DNA of 64,000 nt from Niallia alba (GCF_012933555.1 NZ_JABBPK010000001.1:1156001-1220000), one strand, 5' to 3'; counted from the stretch's first letter, positions 49,040 through 58,843 are shown. Numbers and translations: made by a program. The notes: generated by a model not told the origin, from the letters alone.

Positions 49040-50033
49040 GGGACGTGAAAGGAATAAAATAGTTATTTATTTTTTGCTTGTTAGCATCTTCCTTGTTTGG
49101 ATGATTGTCTACTCTGCATTAAAAGGTAGTATCCCCATTGGTATTTCACAGCTAGTCAGCGGTTTAATTCACGGAGGCGATGAACAGGTAGAAGTAATCA
49201 AGGATTTGCGTTTTCCACGAATAATTGTCGCAATATTTACAGGAGCAGTGCTTTCTGTTTCGGGAGTATTGTTTCAGGCTGTTATGAGAAATCCGCTAGC
49301 TGAGGCAGGGATACTAGGTATCTCTTCTGGAGCAAGCTTTTTTACCTTTTTCGGCATTTTGTTTTTGCCAGGCTGGTATATTAGCGAAACCCTTTTTTCA
49401 TTTATAGGAGGAACAATTGCTTGTATTATTATTTATTGGCTTTCTTGGAAATCTGGTTTAAAACCGCTAAGAGTTATTTTAACTGGGATAGCAATTAGTG
49501 CGATGTTTACTGGTTTAAGAGATGCTTTAATTAATATTTGTTCCTTTTTAAATATTTCTGTTGGAGCAACAAATGCTTCTAATTTAACCATGAAAACATG
49601 GGAAGATGTACAAATTATTGTCGCATGCGGTGTTGTTCTTTTAGCTGTAGCTTTTTTTGTCAGTCCTTGGTGCAATTTACTAAGGCTTGAAGATAAGAAA
49701 ATTGCAAACCTTGGAATCCGAATTCATTGGGTGCGTATTTTTGTTTCTGCTATCGCTGTTTTACTAGCATCTGTTGGAACTTCTGTTGCAGGAGTAATCA
49801 TGTTTGCAGGACTCATTATACCGCATATTGCAAGACAGTTAATAGGCACCAATCATTATATCTTAATTCCATTTTCGGCATTATCAGGCGCTCTACTGCT
49901 GCTTTCAGCTGACACATTTGGCAGATTGTTAATTGCACCTTTAGAGATTCCCGCATCAACGCTGATGGCTATTATTGGGGGACCATTCTTAATTTTTCTA
50001 TTGAGAAAGGGGGAAAAGATAAATGGAATTTAA
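49032..50033 (+). CDS. isdF: FecCD-type haem permease, IsdF-like
   Basis: 333 residues, about nine to ten helices. FecCD blocks RFPRIIVAIFTGAVLSVSGV, MRNPLAEAGILGISSGASF and GVIMFAGLIIPHIARQLIG (the ATPase-coupling region). Forms the membrane channel of the importer with the lipoprotein before it and the ATPase after it, which it overlaps by 11 bp. Confidence 0.87.
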   Translation: MNKGRERNKIVIYFLLVSIFLVWMIVYSALKGSIPIGISQLVSGLIHGGDEQVEVIKDLRFPRIIVAIFTGAVLSVSGVLFQAVMRNPLAEAGILGISSGASFFTFFGILFLPGWYISETLFSFIGGTIACIIIYWLSWKSGLKPLRVILTGIAISAMFTGLRDALINICSFLNISVGATNASNLTMKTWEDVQIIVACGVVLLAVAFFVSPWCNLLRLEDKKIANLGIRIHWVRIFVSAIAVLLASVGTSVAGVIMFAGLIIPHIARQLIGTNHYILIPFSALSGALLLLSADTFGRLLIAPLEIPASTLMAIIGGPFLIFLLRKGEKINGI

Positions 50034-50796
50034 GCAAATTTCGTTTGCTTATCAAATGAAGGGAACATTTATTAAAGAACTGTCTGGTACGATAGAAAAA
50101 AACAAAGTTACTTCTATTATTGGTCCGAATGGCTGTGGTAAATCGACCCTGCTTTCCCTATTAGCTCGAAATCGAAATATTGATGCAGGCAGTATTACAT
50201 TAAGTGGAAAAGAACTGTCTGAGTATAAAGCTAAAGAGATTGCTAAAAAAATTGCAATGGTCTATCAGAATAATCAAACGTCTGAAGATGTAACGGTAGA
50301 GGATTTGATTCGCTTTGGAAGAGTTCCCCATAAAAGTCTTTGGCAGAAGGATTCAACGGAAGACGAAAAAATAGTGGAATGGGCAATCCAATGTACAAAT
50401 CTGCAAAGCTATAAACATATTTATTTAAATGAACTATCTGGTGGTCAAAGGCAGCGAGTATGGATTGCGATGGCATTAGCGCAAAAAACAGATATTTTAT
50501 TTTTAGATGAGCCAACAACCTATTTGGATATATATCATCAAATAGAGTTATTGCAATTGGTTCGAAAATTAAATGAAGAATATCAAATAACGATTGTAAT
50601 GGTACTGCATGATATTAACCAAGCATTGCGATACAGCGACTATGTGATTCTAATGAAGGATGGAAAAATAATTGCTTCAGGAGAACCAAGCGAAGTGATT
50701 ACAGAGAAAAATATTAAAGAAATATATCAAGTAGATATTATGCTGAATACCGAAAAAGAGACAGGTGGTTCTTATATTATTCCTTTAGGAATATAG
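50023..50796 (+). CDS. ABC transporter ATP-binding protein (FecE type), haem importer 1
   Basis: 257 residues. Walker A GPNGCGKST near residue 35, signature LSGGQRQRVWIA, Walker B ILFLDEPTTYLDI, H-loop VLHDINQALRYSD. Completes the first importer. The start overlaps the permease gene; sortase B follows after 27 bp. Confidence 0.88.
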   Translation: MEFKQISFAYQMKGTFIKELSGTIEKNKVTSIIGPNGCGKSTLLSLLARNRNIDAGSITLSGKELSEYKAKEIAKKIAMVYQNNQTSEDVTVEDLIRFGRVPHKSLWQKDSTEDEKIVEWAIQCTNLQSYKHIYLNELSGGQRQRVWIAMALAQKTDILFLDEPTTYLDIYHQIELLQLVRKLNEEYQITIVMVLHDINQALRYSDYVILMKDGKIIASGEPSEVITEKNIKEIYQVDIMLNTEKETGGSYIIPLGI

Positions 50797-50823
50797 CGGC
50801 GGTGCTGGAAAGGGGAGGAAATC

Positions 50824-51594
50824 ATGAAAACGGAAAAACGAAAGCATCTACTTCAGCGAATCATTACACTCATTGCCGCAGGAGTTTTTCTCTTCTCTTT
50901 CTATAAATTAGTGCCGATTCTATATGATTATTATACGAATAATAGAACGTTAGAAAGTGTACAACTGGTTTATGAATCAGGCAGGAACGCAGCAGAGGAA
51001 AGTGGCGAAGGCCAAGTTCGCACATCGTTTCAGCCGCTATTGGAAATAAACAAGGATATTGTTGGCTGGATAACAATTGATCAAACAAAAATTGATTATC
51101 CGATTTTACAATCGAAAGATAATGAGTACTATTTGACCCAAAACTATAAAAAACAAGATACACGAGCAGGGAGTATTTTTTTAGACTACAGAAATGACAA
51201 TAAATTAGAAAATAATAAGAATACCATTATTTATGGACATCGAATGAAGGATGGAAGTATGTTTGGACAGTTAAAGAAATACTTAGATAAAGATTTCTTT
51301 AAAAGCAATAAGACCATCTATTTGGATTCATTATACGAAGGTTATGATGTCGAGGTTTTTTCAGTCTATCAGACGACTACTTCCTTTTATTATATTGAGA
51401 CTGAATTTCCAGATCATCAGTCTTTTCAGAAGTTTATTGATCAGGTTAAAGAAAAATCACTTTTTTCATCAGAAGTATCTATAAACCAAGAGGATACAAT
51501 TGTTACATTATCTACTTGTGATTATGCCGTTGACTCCTTAGAAGGAAGATTAGTAGTGCATGGAAAGTTAGTTAAACGGGGAGATGGTGAATAA
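50824..51594 (+). CDS. srtB: Class B sortase
   Basis: 256 residues, ATG behind GGGGAGG. One N-terminal membrane anchor, then the sortase beta-barrel: catalytic His in YGHRMKDGSMFG, Cys232 in TLSTCDY, Arg242 in EGRLVVHG. The long insertion between strands is of the SrtB type. It should attach the NAKTG-bearing NEAT protein of this operon to peptidoglycan. It does not fit the LPNTA signal of the surface protein at 54979-57183, which needs another sortase. Confidence 0.9.
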   Translation: MKTEKRKHLLQRIITLIAAGVFLFSFYKLVPILYDYYTNNRTLESVQLVYESGRNAAEESGEGQVRTSFQPLLEINKDIVGWITIDQTKIDYPILQSKDNEYYLTQNYKKQDTRAGSIFLDYRNDNKLENNKNTIIYGHRMKDGSMFGQLKKYLDKDFFKSNKTIYLDSLYEGYDVEVFSVYQTTTSFYYIETEFPDHQSFQKFIDQVKEKSLFSSEVSINQEDTIVTLSTCDYAVDSLEGRLVVHGKLVKRGDGE

Positions 51595-51596
51595 AA

Positions 51597-52553
51597 ATGT
51601 TTTTAAGCAAAGGAATTAAATTCTCTTCCTTCTTCTGTGTACTAGGTCTTCTGGTTGCTTGCAATCAGAATGTAGATACAACGAATAAGGAAGCAGATAA
51701 GCAAGCGTCTATCCAAATAACCGATTTCGCCAATCGAACAGTGGAATTCGCAGAAGTACCTAAAACGATTGCAGCCTTAGGAAGCGGAGATGTTGATCTT
51801 ATGAATGCCTTTGGGATAAAGGTGGCAGGTAAACCTACAAAGGTAGCGGATAATCTAGTTGATTCTTCGTTAAAAGATGTTCCGGAAATAGGTACTACCC
51901 ATGAGATTAATTATGAACAAGTTGCCCTTATTCACCCTGAGGTGGTTTTGGCTAATGTAGCTTTTAACCAGGACGATGTTACAGCAATCGAAGGCGTTGG
52001 ATCAAAGGTTGTTCTAACAGAAGCTAATTCTATAGAAGATATTAAACGACAAATTAACCTGTATGGACAAATGCTTCAAGAGGAATCGGAAGCAGCAGAG
52101 ATAACAGAAGCATTGACTCGTAAACTGGAAGAAATAAAAAACCAGGTCGTGAAGGAGAATAAAAGAGTCTTGCTAGTTTATGGAGCTCCTGGCACATACA
52201 TGGCGGCACTTCCTAATTCTTTAAGTGGAGACATATTAACACATGCTGGAGGAATAAATATTGCAAGTGATTATCCTGCCTTAGAAAAATTCCCGCAATA
52301 TGCACAAATTAATACAGAAAGAGTAGTGGAAGCAAACCCTGATGCTGTTTTGCTTATTACACATGGCAATCCAGGTGAAATCAAGAAAAGCTTTTTAAAA
52401 GAAATGGAACAGAATTCAGCATGGAATAGTATCACAGCGGTGAAGGAAGGAAAGGTAGAAGTATTACCAAGTGAGTTGTTTGGTGCGAACCCAGGCACCA
52501 AAGTAACAGAAGCTGTGTTCTATCTGGTGGAATTGCTCAATAGCATGGAGTGA
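51597..52553 (+). CDS. Haem ABC transporter substrate-binding lipoprotein (second)
   Basis: 318 residues. Signal peptide with lipobox LLVAC (Cys22). Class III binding protein: ITDFANRTVEFAEVPKTIAA, EINYEQVALIHPEVVLANVA and VVEANPDAVLLITHGNPGE. Only distantly like the first lipoprotein, so the two importers are not a recent duplication. It starts 2 bp after the sortase stop and overlaps the next gene's region. Confidence 0.86.
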   Translation: MFLSKGIKFSSFFCVLGLLVACNQNVDTTNKEADKQASIQITDFANRTVEFAEVPKTIAALGSGDVDLMNAFGIKVAGKPTKVADNLVDSSLKDVPEIGTTHEINYEQVALIHPEVVLANVAFNQDDVTAIEGVGSKVVLTEANSIEDIKRQINLYGQMLQEESEAAEITEALTRKLEEIKNQVVKENKRVLLVYGAPGTYMAALPNSLSGDILTHAGGINIASDYPALEKFPQYAQINTERVVEANPDAVLLITHGNPGEIKKSFLKEMEQNSAWNSITAVKEGKVEVLPSELFGANPGTKVTEAVFYLVELLNSME

Positions 52554-52558
52554 AAAGA

Positions 52559-53554
52559 ATGGATGTATCAGAAAGAAAGAATAGAAGAATAGTAGTGATT
52601 ATCACCTTGCTTGTCTTATTAATAGTGGCAATTTATACAGGGTTATCATTAGGGGCTGTTAAAGTCAATCTTTCTCAAATTCTTCAGGTTTTGAAAGGAA
52701 ATGGAGAAGAAGTATATGAGACGATTATTTATAATTTAAGATTACCTCGTATTATCATTGGTTTATTAGTGGGAGCATGTTTGGCAGCCTCAGGTGCATT
52801 GTTACAAGGAGTCATGAAAAATCCACTAGCTGATCCTGGGATTATCGGTGTTTCCGCTGGGGGTGGACTTGCGGCTATCCTGACAATGGTGATTTTTCCA
52901 GCATATAGTTATTTATTGCCTTTCCTCGCATTTATTGGTGCCTTTACAGCAACAATATGTATTTATTTATTTGCATGGGATAAAGGAGCTTCGCCTGTAA
53001 AAATCGTTTTGGCAGGAGTGGCAATGAATGCATCACTTGGAGCAATGACAAATGGAGTGATGGTTTTATACAGTGATCGAATTCAGTCTGTGATCGGCTG
53101 GTTATCCGGTGGTTTAAACGGGAGAGGCTGGTACCATGTTGAGATTATTTTTCCCTATGCAATAGTGATGCTTCTACTTAGCTTCTTTACGATAAAACCG
53201 ATGAATATCCTTATACTTGGGGACGAATCAGCAAAGCTTTTAGGCCAAAATGTAGAATGGATTCGACTTGTGATTATTCTACTAGCCTCATTTCTAGCGG
53301 GAATTGCCGTTAGTGTGGCTGGACTAATTGGTTTTGTAGGTTTGGTTGTGCCACATATGATTCGCTTGTTAATTGGTGAGGATTATCGTTATTTATTGCC
53401 ATATTCTATAGTAGGAGGTGCTGTCTTAGTTGTTTTGGCAGATACTGTTGCAAGGACAGCTTTCGATCCAATAGAGCTGCCGGTTGGAATATTATTAGCA
53501 GCGTTAGGAGCCCCGTTTTTTATTATTCTTTTAAGAAAAAGGAGAATCGTTTAA
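52559..53554 (+). CDS. FecCD-type permease, importer 2
   Basis: 331 residues from ATG at 52559 (GGAG 8 bases upstream; a GTG at 52550 is the alternative). FecCD blocks LRLPRIIIGLLVGACLAASG, MKNPLADPGIIGVSAGGGL and GLIGFVGLVVPHMIRLLIG. About ten helices. The stop overlaps the start of the ATPase gene by one base. Confidence 0.86.
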   Translation: MDVSERKNRRIVVIITLLVLLIVAIYTGLSLGAVKVNLSQILQVLKGNGEEVYETIIYNLRLPRIIIGLLVGACLAASGALLQGVMKNPLADPGIIGVSAGGGLAAILTMVIFPAYSYLLPFLAFIGAFTATICIYLFAWDKGASPVKIVLAGVAMNASLGAMTNGVMVLYSDRIQSVIGWLSGGLNGRGWYHVEIIFPYAIVMLLLSFFTIKPMNILILGDESAKLLGQNVEWIRLVIILLASFLAGIAVSVAGLIGFVGLVVPHMIRLLIGEDYRYLLPYSIVGGAVLVVLADTVARTAFDPIELPVGILLAALGAPFFIILLRKRRIV

Positions 53555-54330
53555 TGGGTGCACTAAAAACAAAGAATCTTACATTTATCCAAGGTGCTTT
53601 TCAAATAAATCAATTATCCTTAGCAATCGAAGAGGGAAAAATGACTGCTATTGTCGGGCCAAATGGTTCTGGAAAATCCACCTTATTAAAATTATTTGCT
53701 AGGCTTTATAAAGCAGAAGCGGGAGAAATCCTTTTAAAAGATCTACCCATCACCCAGATAGGTCGTAAGGAATTTTCCAAAAAGATAACAATGTTACTAC
53801 AATCAAAAGAAACTTTTCCTAATATAACCGTGGAAGAATTGGTTTCCTATGGAAGAACTCCTCATCAAAAAGGGTTATCAAGGATGAATAAAGAAGATAG
53901 AGAAATACTTGAATGGGCATTACATGAATGTCAGTTAATGAGTTACAAAGACCGCATGCTGCATACTCTTTCAGGCGGTGAATTGCAAAGAGCCAGAATT
54001 GCCATGGCTTTAGCTCAAAAGACAGAGGTTCTGTTATTAGATGAACCAACTACTTATTTAGATATAACCCATGTGATGGAGCTTATGGAGTTGATGAAAA
54101 AAATAAACCAAAAATATGGGATGACCATTGTAATGGTCTTGCACGAGCTCAGTTTTGCTGGTGCATATTGTGACAATTTAGTAGTGATGAAGAAAGGTAG
54201 TGTTTATAAGGCAGGAAATCCCCAAGACATATTAACGTCTAAACTTCTAGAAGAAGTATATGAAATTGATGCCATGATTAAATACGAAAATTCTTTTCCA
54301 ATGATTATTCCAAATAAAAAAAATTGGTAG
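53554..54330 (+). CDS. ABC transporter ATP-binding protein (FecE type), importer 2
   Basis: 258 residues, AAAAGGAG upstream. Walker A GPNGSGKST, signature LSGGELQRARIAMAL, Walker B VLLLDEPTTYLDI, H-loop VLHELSFAGAYCD. Completes the second importer. isdG follows after 11 bp. Confidence 0.88.
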   Translation: MGALKTKNLTFIQGAFQINQLSLAIEEGKMTAIVGPNGSGKSTLLKLFARLYKAEAGEILLKDLPITQIGRKEFSKKITMLLQSKETFPNITVEELVSYGRTPHQKGLSRMNKEDREILEWALHECQLMSYKDRMLHTLSGGELQRARIAMALAQKTEVLLLDEPTTYLDITHVMELMELMKKINQKYGMTIVMVLHELSFAGAYCDNLVVMKKGSVYKAGNPQDILTSKLLEEVYEIDAMIKYENSFPMIIPNKKNW

Positions 54331-54341
54331 GAGGAACAAAT

Positions 54342-54674
54342 ATGTATATCGTAACGAATACAGTAAAAGTAGAAACAGGTTATGCCGAAGGATTTATTGA
54401 AAGATTTAATCGTGTTGGTAAAATTGAAACAAAACAAGGATTTATGGGGCTGGAAGTATTGCTAACAATGAAAACAAAAGGTTATGAAGAAATTACGATT
54501 GTGACTAGATGGGAAGATATGGATGGTTTCTTAGGATGGATAGGAAGCGAAGAGTTTAAAGAATCCCATGCTCACCGTGATGGAATACCTCCTTTTATTA
54601 TTGAAAATAAAACAACTCACTACGAGGTAAAAGTGCAAAGAAAGCCGATTCCGAATAAATTAGCTGCAAACTAA
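54342..54674 (+). CDS. isdG: Haem-degrading monooxygenase IsdG
   Basis: 110 residues from ATG at 54342 (TAGGAGG upstream). ABM/dimeric alpha-beta barrel. The catalytic triad of IsdG (Asn7, Trp67, His77 in Staphylococcus aureus) appears here one residue earlier: N6 in YIVTN, W66 in GWIGS and H76 in KESHAH. It opens imported haem in the cytoplasm and frees iron. Last gene of the Fur-controlled operon. Confidence 0.9.
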   Translation: MYIVTNTVKVETGYAEGFIERFNRVGKIETKQGFMGLEVLLTMKTKGYEEITIVTRWEDMDGFLGWIGSEEFKESHAHRDGIPPFIIENKTTHYEVKVQRKPIPNKLAAN

Positions 54675-54704
54675 GGATTATGATGGTTATTCATAAAAGG
54701 GAAA

Positions 54705-54754
54705 AGAAGACCATGGATAAGAATGGAATATATCCAAACAACCATGGTTCTTCT
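54705..54754 (+). terminator. Candidate terminator at the end of the isd operon
   Basis: agaagaccatgg (54705-54716) pairs with ccatggttcttct (54742-54754) around a 25-base loop; the region after it is only moderately T-rich. Confidence 0.5.
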
Positions 54755-54790
54755 ATGATTTCTCTTTCTGATTAGATCATTTTATCCTTT

Positions 54791-54993
54791 GGCTGTTTTC
54801 TAAAGGATTGTTGTTTTTTTCAATAGGAAAAAACAATTAGTTGGAAAAATGGAGCAGCCGGAATACACGAAGACGCCACGGGGATTAGCGAGACAGTCTG
54901 AGACCCCGGAGGCTCAGCGTCAGCGCGAGCCCCACGGAAAGCGAAGTGTATTCCGGCTGCGGGTAATCGCAACAAACTTTACGAGAACAGCCT
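54791..54993 (+). mobile_element. Interspersed palindromic element, form B, copy 3
   Basis: Tips ggctgttttc and gagaacagcc. Core from gcagccggaatacac to its complement. Its right end overlaps the 3' end of the convergent surface-protein gene, whose stop codon lies at 54979-54981 inside the element. Confidence 0.85.
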
Positions 54994-57183
54994 ATCCTTT
55001 TTTTGTTGATGACGATAAACTAGGAAATAACTGCCTCCACCAAGCAGGATAAGTAGTGATCCATATAGTAACAGGGAATAATGAGCTGTTGCTGTATTTG
55101 GTAATGGCTTTCCTGTTTCCGGTTTAGGATGGTTGTTATTAGTATCATTATTTTCTAGAAAATCATCTATTTGATCAGCTGTATCTTCTCCAGAATTTTC
55201 GTTATCCTCGTCAGTGGAATCTGCTGGTACATCCTCTGGGTCTTCCTTATCAGGTGTATTCACCGGCGTTTCTTCCTCTTCCACTGGTTTCTCTCTTACA
55301 GTAATGTTTGCTACCATACGATTTTTGCTATCTTTTGTTTCTACTATAATAGAAGCTGATCCTTCTGCTATTCCAGTTACTAATCCTTTTTCATTCACGG
55401 TAGCAACATCTGGATTAGTGCTAGTCCAAATTAGTTCTGTGCTAACCGTTGTATTTTCTGGCAGAATAGAAGCTTCGAACTGAAAGGTTTGTCCTATCTC
55501 GATACTAATCGATGTTTGATTTAGTTCTATTGATTCAATTGGAATCAGCGGATTTACTTGATATTCATTAACAGCTACTGTTCCGCTCACTTCATTCCCA
55601 ACTAGTAGCAGCGGTTTGTTAGTAGGACTGTTCTCTGCTTGGATAAAGGCAAGTCCTTCTGGAGCAACATCCCCACTAATCGTTTGTGAAAAATCTCTTG
55701 TATTCGTATAATTTGCAAATGTGGCATTAGAGGGATTGGTAATATTGTAAGTCATTACGCCACTAATGCGTTCTAAGCCAATAAATGCATAAAGCTCATT
55801 TCCAATCATGCCTACTTTCACATCTTCTGGCTCCGGCCCTTTTTTTGCACTTCGTTTTTCAAATACATCATCATCGTTTGACCAGTTGAAGTAGTCTGGG
55901 TAACGCTCGGCTGTAATTTCTTCAAACTCACTGCCACTATCAAAAACGAGTTCCATTGTATCTGCATTCCAGATGGAGAACGAACGCCCACCTAGAGTGT
56001 ATATCGCATCGTTTCCACGGTCGGTCAGTACTTCTAACTTGTCATAATCACCAGAGCTTTTCATACGCTCGAAAGTAGCTTCTGCCTCTTGTTGAGTAAA
56101 TCCTTTAAATAACGACGGATCTAGTTGGATGGAATCTTTGATCTTTTTGAAATCCTTTACGTTAACAAATTCCTCCCATTCTGTCGCATCACCTTCATTT
56201 GCAGTTAATAAATATGTCATTCCATCTTTCTCGATTACATCAATCGAGTCTGGCATATATACACCTAAAATTGGTAATGATTCGATTTCAATTTTATCAT
56301 TTCGTGCTGCATCCAATCCGTTGCCTGGCAGAGAGTGATCTTTAAAGCCTAATGACTTTACTGAAATTACTTTTCCTGTTTCCACATTGATTTTTGCAAT
56401 AGCATTATTTTCTTGTAGGGAAACGAATGCAGTCTTTCCATCTTCTGTAAGGCTGATGTATTCAGGCTCTAAATCGTGAACCGCATCAGCTAAGGAACCA
56501 TTGTTTCGGATATGCACATCGGAATCTATTACACTAGTATTATCAAAAAGAACCGTTTTCGCTTGTTTTGTTTCATAGTTAACAATGGTAACAGAGCCTT
56601 CTGGATCTGCTCCATTTTCTAAGCCCATTCTTGGTTCTGCTTCATTTGCAGATAGAATATGGTTACCATCTTTAGAGATTACGACATTATCAGGCTGAAC
56701 TCCAGCTTCAAATGTATGTAGGATATTTCCGTCATAATCTAAGATTACAATACGTCCATTTTTTGTATAATCGACATCTTGAACTGCAGCTGCAATTATT
56801 TGGTTTTCCGTATTAATATCAATACTAGTTAAATCTCCATATTGAAAGGAATTACTGTTAAGTAGTTCTGCAATATTAATAGATTTTTCTTTGGATAAAT
56901 CTTGATGTGTATTTGTTTTTAAAGAAGAAAGGTCTACGATATCAATGGTTTGCAGTTTTCCATTAATGACATAGAATTTTTGATTATCTGGATTGTACTT
57001 AACGATTTCCGCGACGCCGCCATCTTTATCTGTTAACCCCGTACTGTAGGAAGCGATCTTTTTCACATCAATTGTATCCGAAAAGGTTGCAGCGCTTACA
57101 GAATAGGGAGCCATAAAATGAGAAAATCCGAGTATACAGGTTACAGATAAGGCACTAATTGTTTTAACAAATGTTTTTTTCAT
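54979..57183 (-). CDS. Choice-of-anchor I type surface protein with LPNTA sorting signal
   Basis: 734 residues, ATG behind AGGAGG. Signal peptide ends near SVSA. A beta-propeller-like region follows, with blocks such as VVISKDGNHILSANEAEPRM, ILGVYMPDSIDVIEKDGMTY and PEGLAFIQAENSPT, of the kind annotated choice-of-anchor I and found near alkaline phosphatases. A Big_2 domain follows (IESIELNQTSISIEIGQTFQ), then an acidic linker, LPNTA, a membrane helix and a basic tail. LPNTA is the signal of class D-type sortases, not of the sortase B nearby. The last four residues (RLFS) and the stop come from a palindromic element, so the natural C-terminus was replaced. Confidence 0.82.
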   Translation of the reverse strand: MKKTFVKTISALSVTCILGFSHFMAPYSVSAATFSDTIDVKKIASYSTGLTDKDGGVAEIVKYNPDNQKFYVINGKLQTIDIVDLSSLKTNTHQDLSKEKSINIAELLNSNSFQYGDLTSIDINTENQIIAAAVQDVDYTKNGRIVILDYDGNILHTFEAGVQPDNVVISKDGNHILSANEAEPRMGLENGADPEGSVTIVNYETKQAKTVLFDNTSVIDSDVHIRNNGSLADAVHDLEPEYISLTEDGKTAFVSLQENNAIAKINVETGKVISVKSLGFKDHSLPGNGLDAARNDKIEIESLPILGVYMPDSIDVIEKDGMTYLLTANEGDATEWEEFVNVKDFKKIKDSIQLDPSLFKGFTQQEAEATFERMKSSGDYDKLEVLTDRGNDAIYTLGGRSFSIWNADTMELVFDSGSEFEEITAERYPDYFNWSNDDDVFEKRSAKKGPEPEDVKVGMIGNELYAFIGLERISGVMTYNITNPSNATFANYTNTRDFSQTISGDVAPEGLAFIQAENSPTNKPLLLVGNEVSGTVAVNEYQVNPLIPIESIELNQTSISIEIGQTFQFEASILPENTTVSTELIWTSTNPDVATVNEKGLVTGIAEGSASIIVETKDSKNRMVANITVREKPVEEEETPVNTPDKEDPEDVPADSTDEDNENSGEDTADQIDDFLENNDTNNNHPKPETGKPLPNTATAHYSLLLYGSLLILLGGGSYFLVYRHQQKKDRLFS

Positions 57184-57388
57184 TTTTTCCTCCTAAAAAA
57201 TTGTAGATATTTGTAGAAACATTCCTTTGTATAGTAAAGGTTTATTTTTTTGTAAGCATGTCGGTAGTGTAATTTTCCTGTATAGATTTTGTAAAGATAA
57301 TGTGAGCAGGTGGGGAAATATTTGGATGTTTGTTTTCTCTTCTTAAATTGGTATAGATAAACATTCTATGAAACAGGAGGGGTTTGCA

Positions 57389-58531
57389 ATGAAGGCTGTC
57401 ACTTTTCAAGGAACAAAAGATGTACAAGTAAAACAAGTGGAAGATGCGAAGCTCCAAAAGAAAGATGATATTGTTGTTCGAATTACCTCAACTGCAATTT
57501 GCGGCTCGGATCTACATATATACCAAGGTGCACTTCCTACTGAAAAAGATTATGTAATAGGACATGAGCCAATGGGAATTGTAGAAGAGGTAGGTCCTGA
57601 AGTAACAAGAGTTAAAAAAGGAGATCGTGTAGTACTGCCGTTTAATATATCTTGTGGACATTGTTATTATTGCGAGCATGAGATGGAAAGCCAATGTGAT
57701 AACGCTAATCCAAATAAGGATATTGCAGATACAGGAGCATATTTTGGCTTTACAGAAAGATATGGAGATTATCAAGGAGGACAGGCAGAATTATTACGTG
57801 TCCCATATGGGAATTTTGTACCTTTTGTTATCCCAGAGTCTTGCGAATTAGAGGATGAAGCTTTGTTATTTATGTCCGATGTCCTTCCAACAGCGTATTG
57901 GAGTGTTGAAAATTCAGGGGTAAAAGATGGCGATACAGTTGTAGTACTAGGCTGTGGACCTGTTGGGTTAATGACCCAAAAATTTGCTTGGATGAAGGGT
58001 GCGAAGCGTGTTATTGCAGTTGATAATATTTCTTACCGACTAAATCATGCGCAAAAAATGAATCAAGTAGAAATCGTTAATTTTGATAACCATGAAGATA
58101 CGGGTAACTATCTAAAAGAACTAACATCTGGTGGAGCAGATGTAGTAATCGATTGCGTAGGAATGGACGGAAAGAAATCTGCTATGGAAGCAATTGGACA
58201 AAAATTGAAGCTCCAAGGAGGAACTCTAAGTGCGATTGAAATTGGCATGAATGCTGTGCGCAAATTTGGTACGATGCAACTGACAGGGGTTTATGGTTCT
58301 AAATATAATATGTTTCCATTAGGAAACATATTTGAACGAAACATCACCGTTAAAACAGGACAAGCACCAGTTATTCATTATATGCCAATGCTGTTTGATT
58401 GGATCTCCTCTGGAAAAATGGATCCAACGGAAATCATTACACATCGCATTTCATTGGATGACGCAAGCAGCGCTTACCAAATGTTTAACGACCATGAAGA
58501 TGAAGTCATTAAAGTTGTATTAAAACCTTGA
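57389..58531 (+). CDS. Zinc-dependent alcohol dehydrogenase, AdhB-like
   Basis: 380 residues from ATG at 57389 (CAGGAGGGG upstream). Medium-chain dehydrogenase: TAICGSDLHIY holds the first zinc ligand, GHEPMGIVEEVG the catalytic His/Glu pair, CGHCYYCEHEMESQC the structural-zinc cysteines, and VLGCGPVGLM the NAD site. Resembles Bacillus subtilis AdhB and glutathione-independent formaldehyde dehydrogenases. It is monocistronic. A palindromic element with a terminator-like hairpin follows. Confidence 0.88.
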   Translation: MKAVTFQGTKDVQVKQVEDAKLQKKDDIVVRITSTAICGSDLHIYQGALPTEKDYVIGHEPMGIVEEVGPEVTRVKKGDRVVLPFNISCGHCYYCEHEMESQCDNANPNKDIADTGAYFGFTERYGDYQGGQAELLRVPYGNFVPFVIPESCELEDEALLFMSDVLPTAYWSVENSGVKDGDTVVVLGCGPVGLMTQKFAWMKGAKRVIAVDNISYRLNHAQKMNQVEIVNFDNHEDTGNYLKELTSGGADVVIDCVGMDGKKSAMEAIGQKLKLQGGTLSAIEIGMNAVRKFGTMQLTGVYGSKYNMFPLGNIFERNITVKTGQAPVIHYMPMLFDWISSGKMDPTEIITHRISLDDASSAYQMFNDHEDEVIKVVLKP

Positions 58532-58554
58532 TTGTATAGAGACTAATTATATAA

Positions 58555-58843
58555 ACCTAACAATTATATGGAGATTCTAATCAAATTTTCGTATAATTGT
58601 TTGGGTTTTTTTATTCATTTTAAATAGGGTTTGTGGTGATCACCCGCAGCCTGAACACACTTCGCTTTCCATGGGGCGAGCTCCAAGCCTGGGCCTTGGA
58701 CTTTCTCGCCTACGTGTATTCCGTCTGCTTTGTATTTCCTACTCATTATCTTTTCTTTAAAAAAAGGATGGAACGAGTTGGTTTCGCTACTAAATGAGAG
58801 ATTGTTTGTCTTTATCTATTATATATTTTGTTTTGTCCCAGCC
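58555..58843 (-). mobile_element. Interspersed palindromic element, form A, copy 4 (truncated, inverted)
   Basis: Keeps the caattatatg/cgtataattg hairpin, a shortened core (cccgcagcctgaacacac to gtgtattccgtctgc) and the right tip gtcccagcc; the left tip is absent. The retained hairpin followed by a T-run probably terminates the alcohol dehydrogenase gene. Confidence 0.7.
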
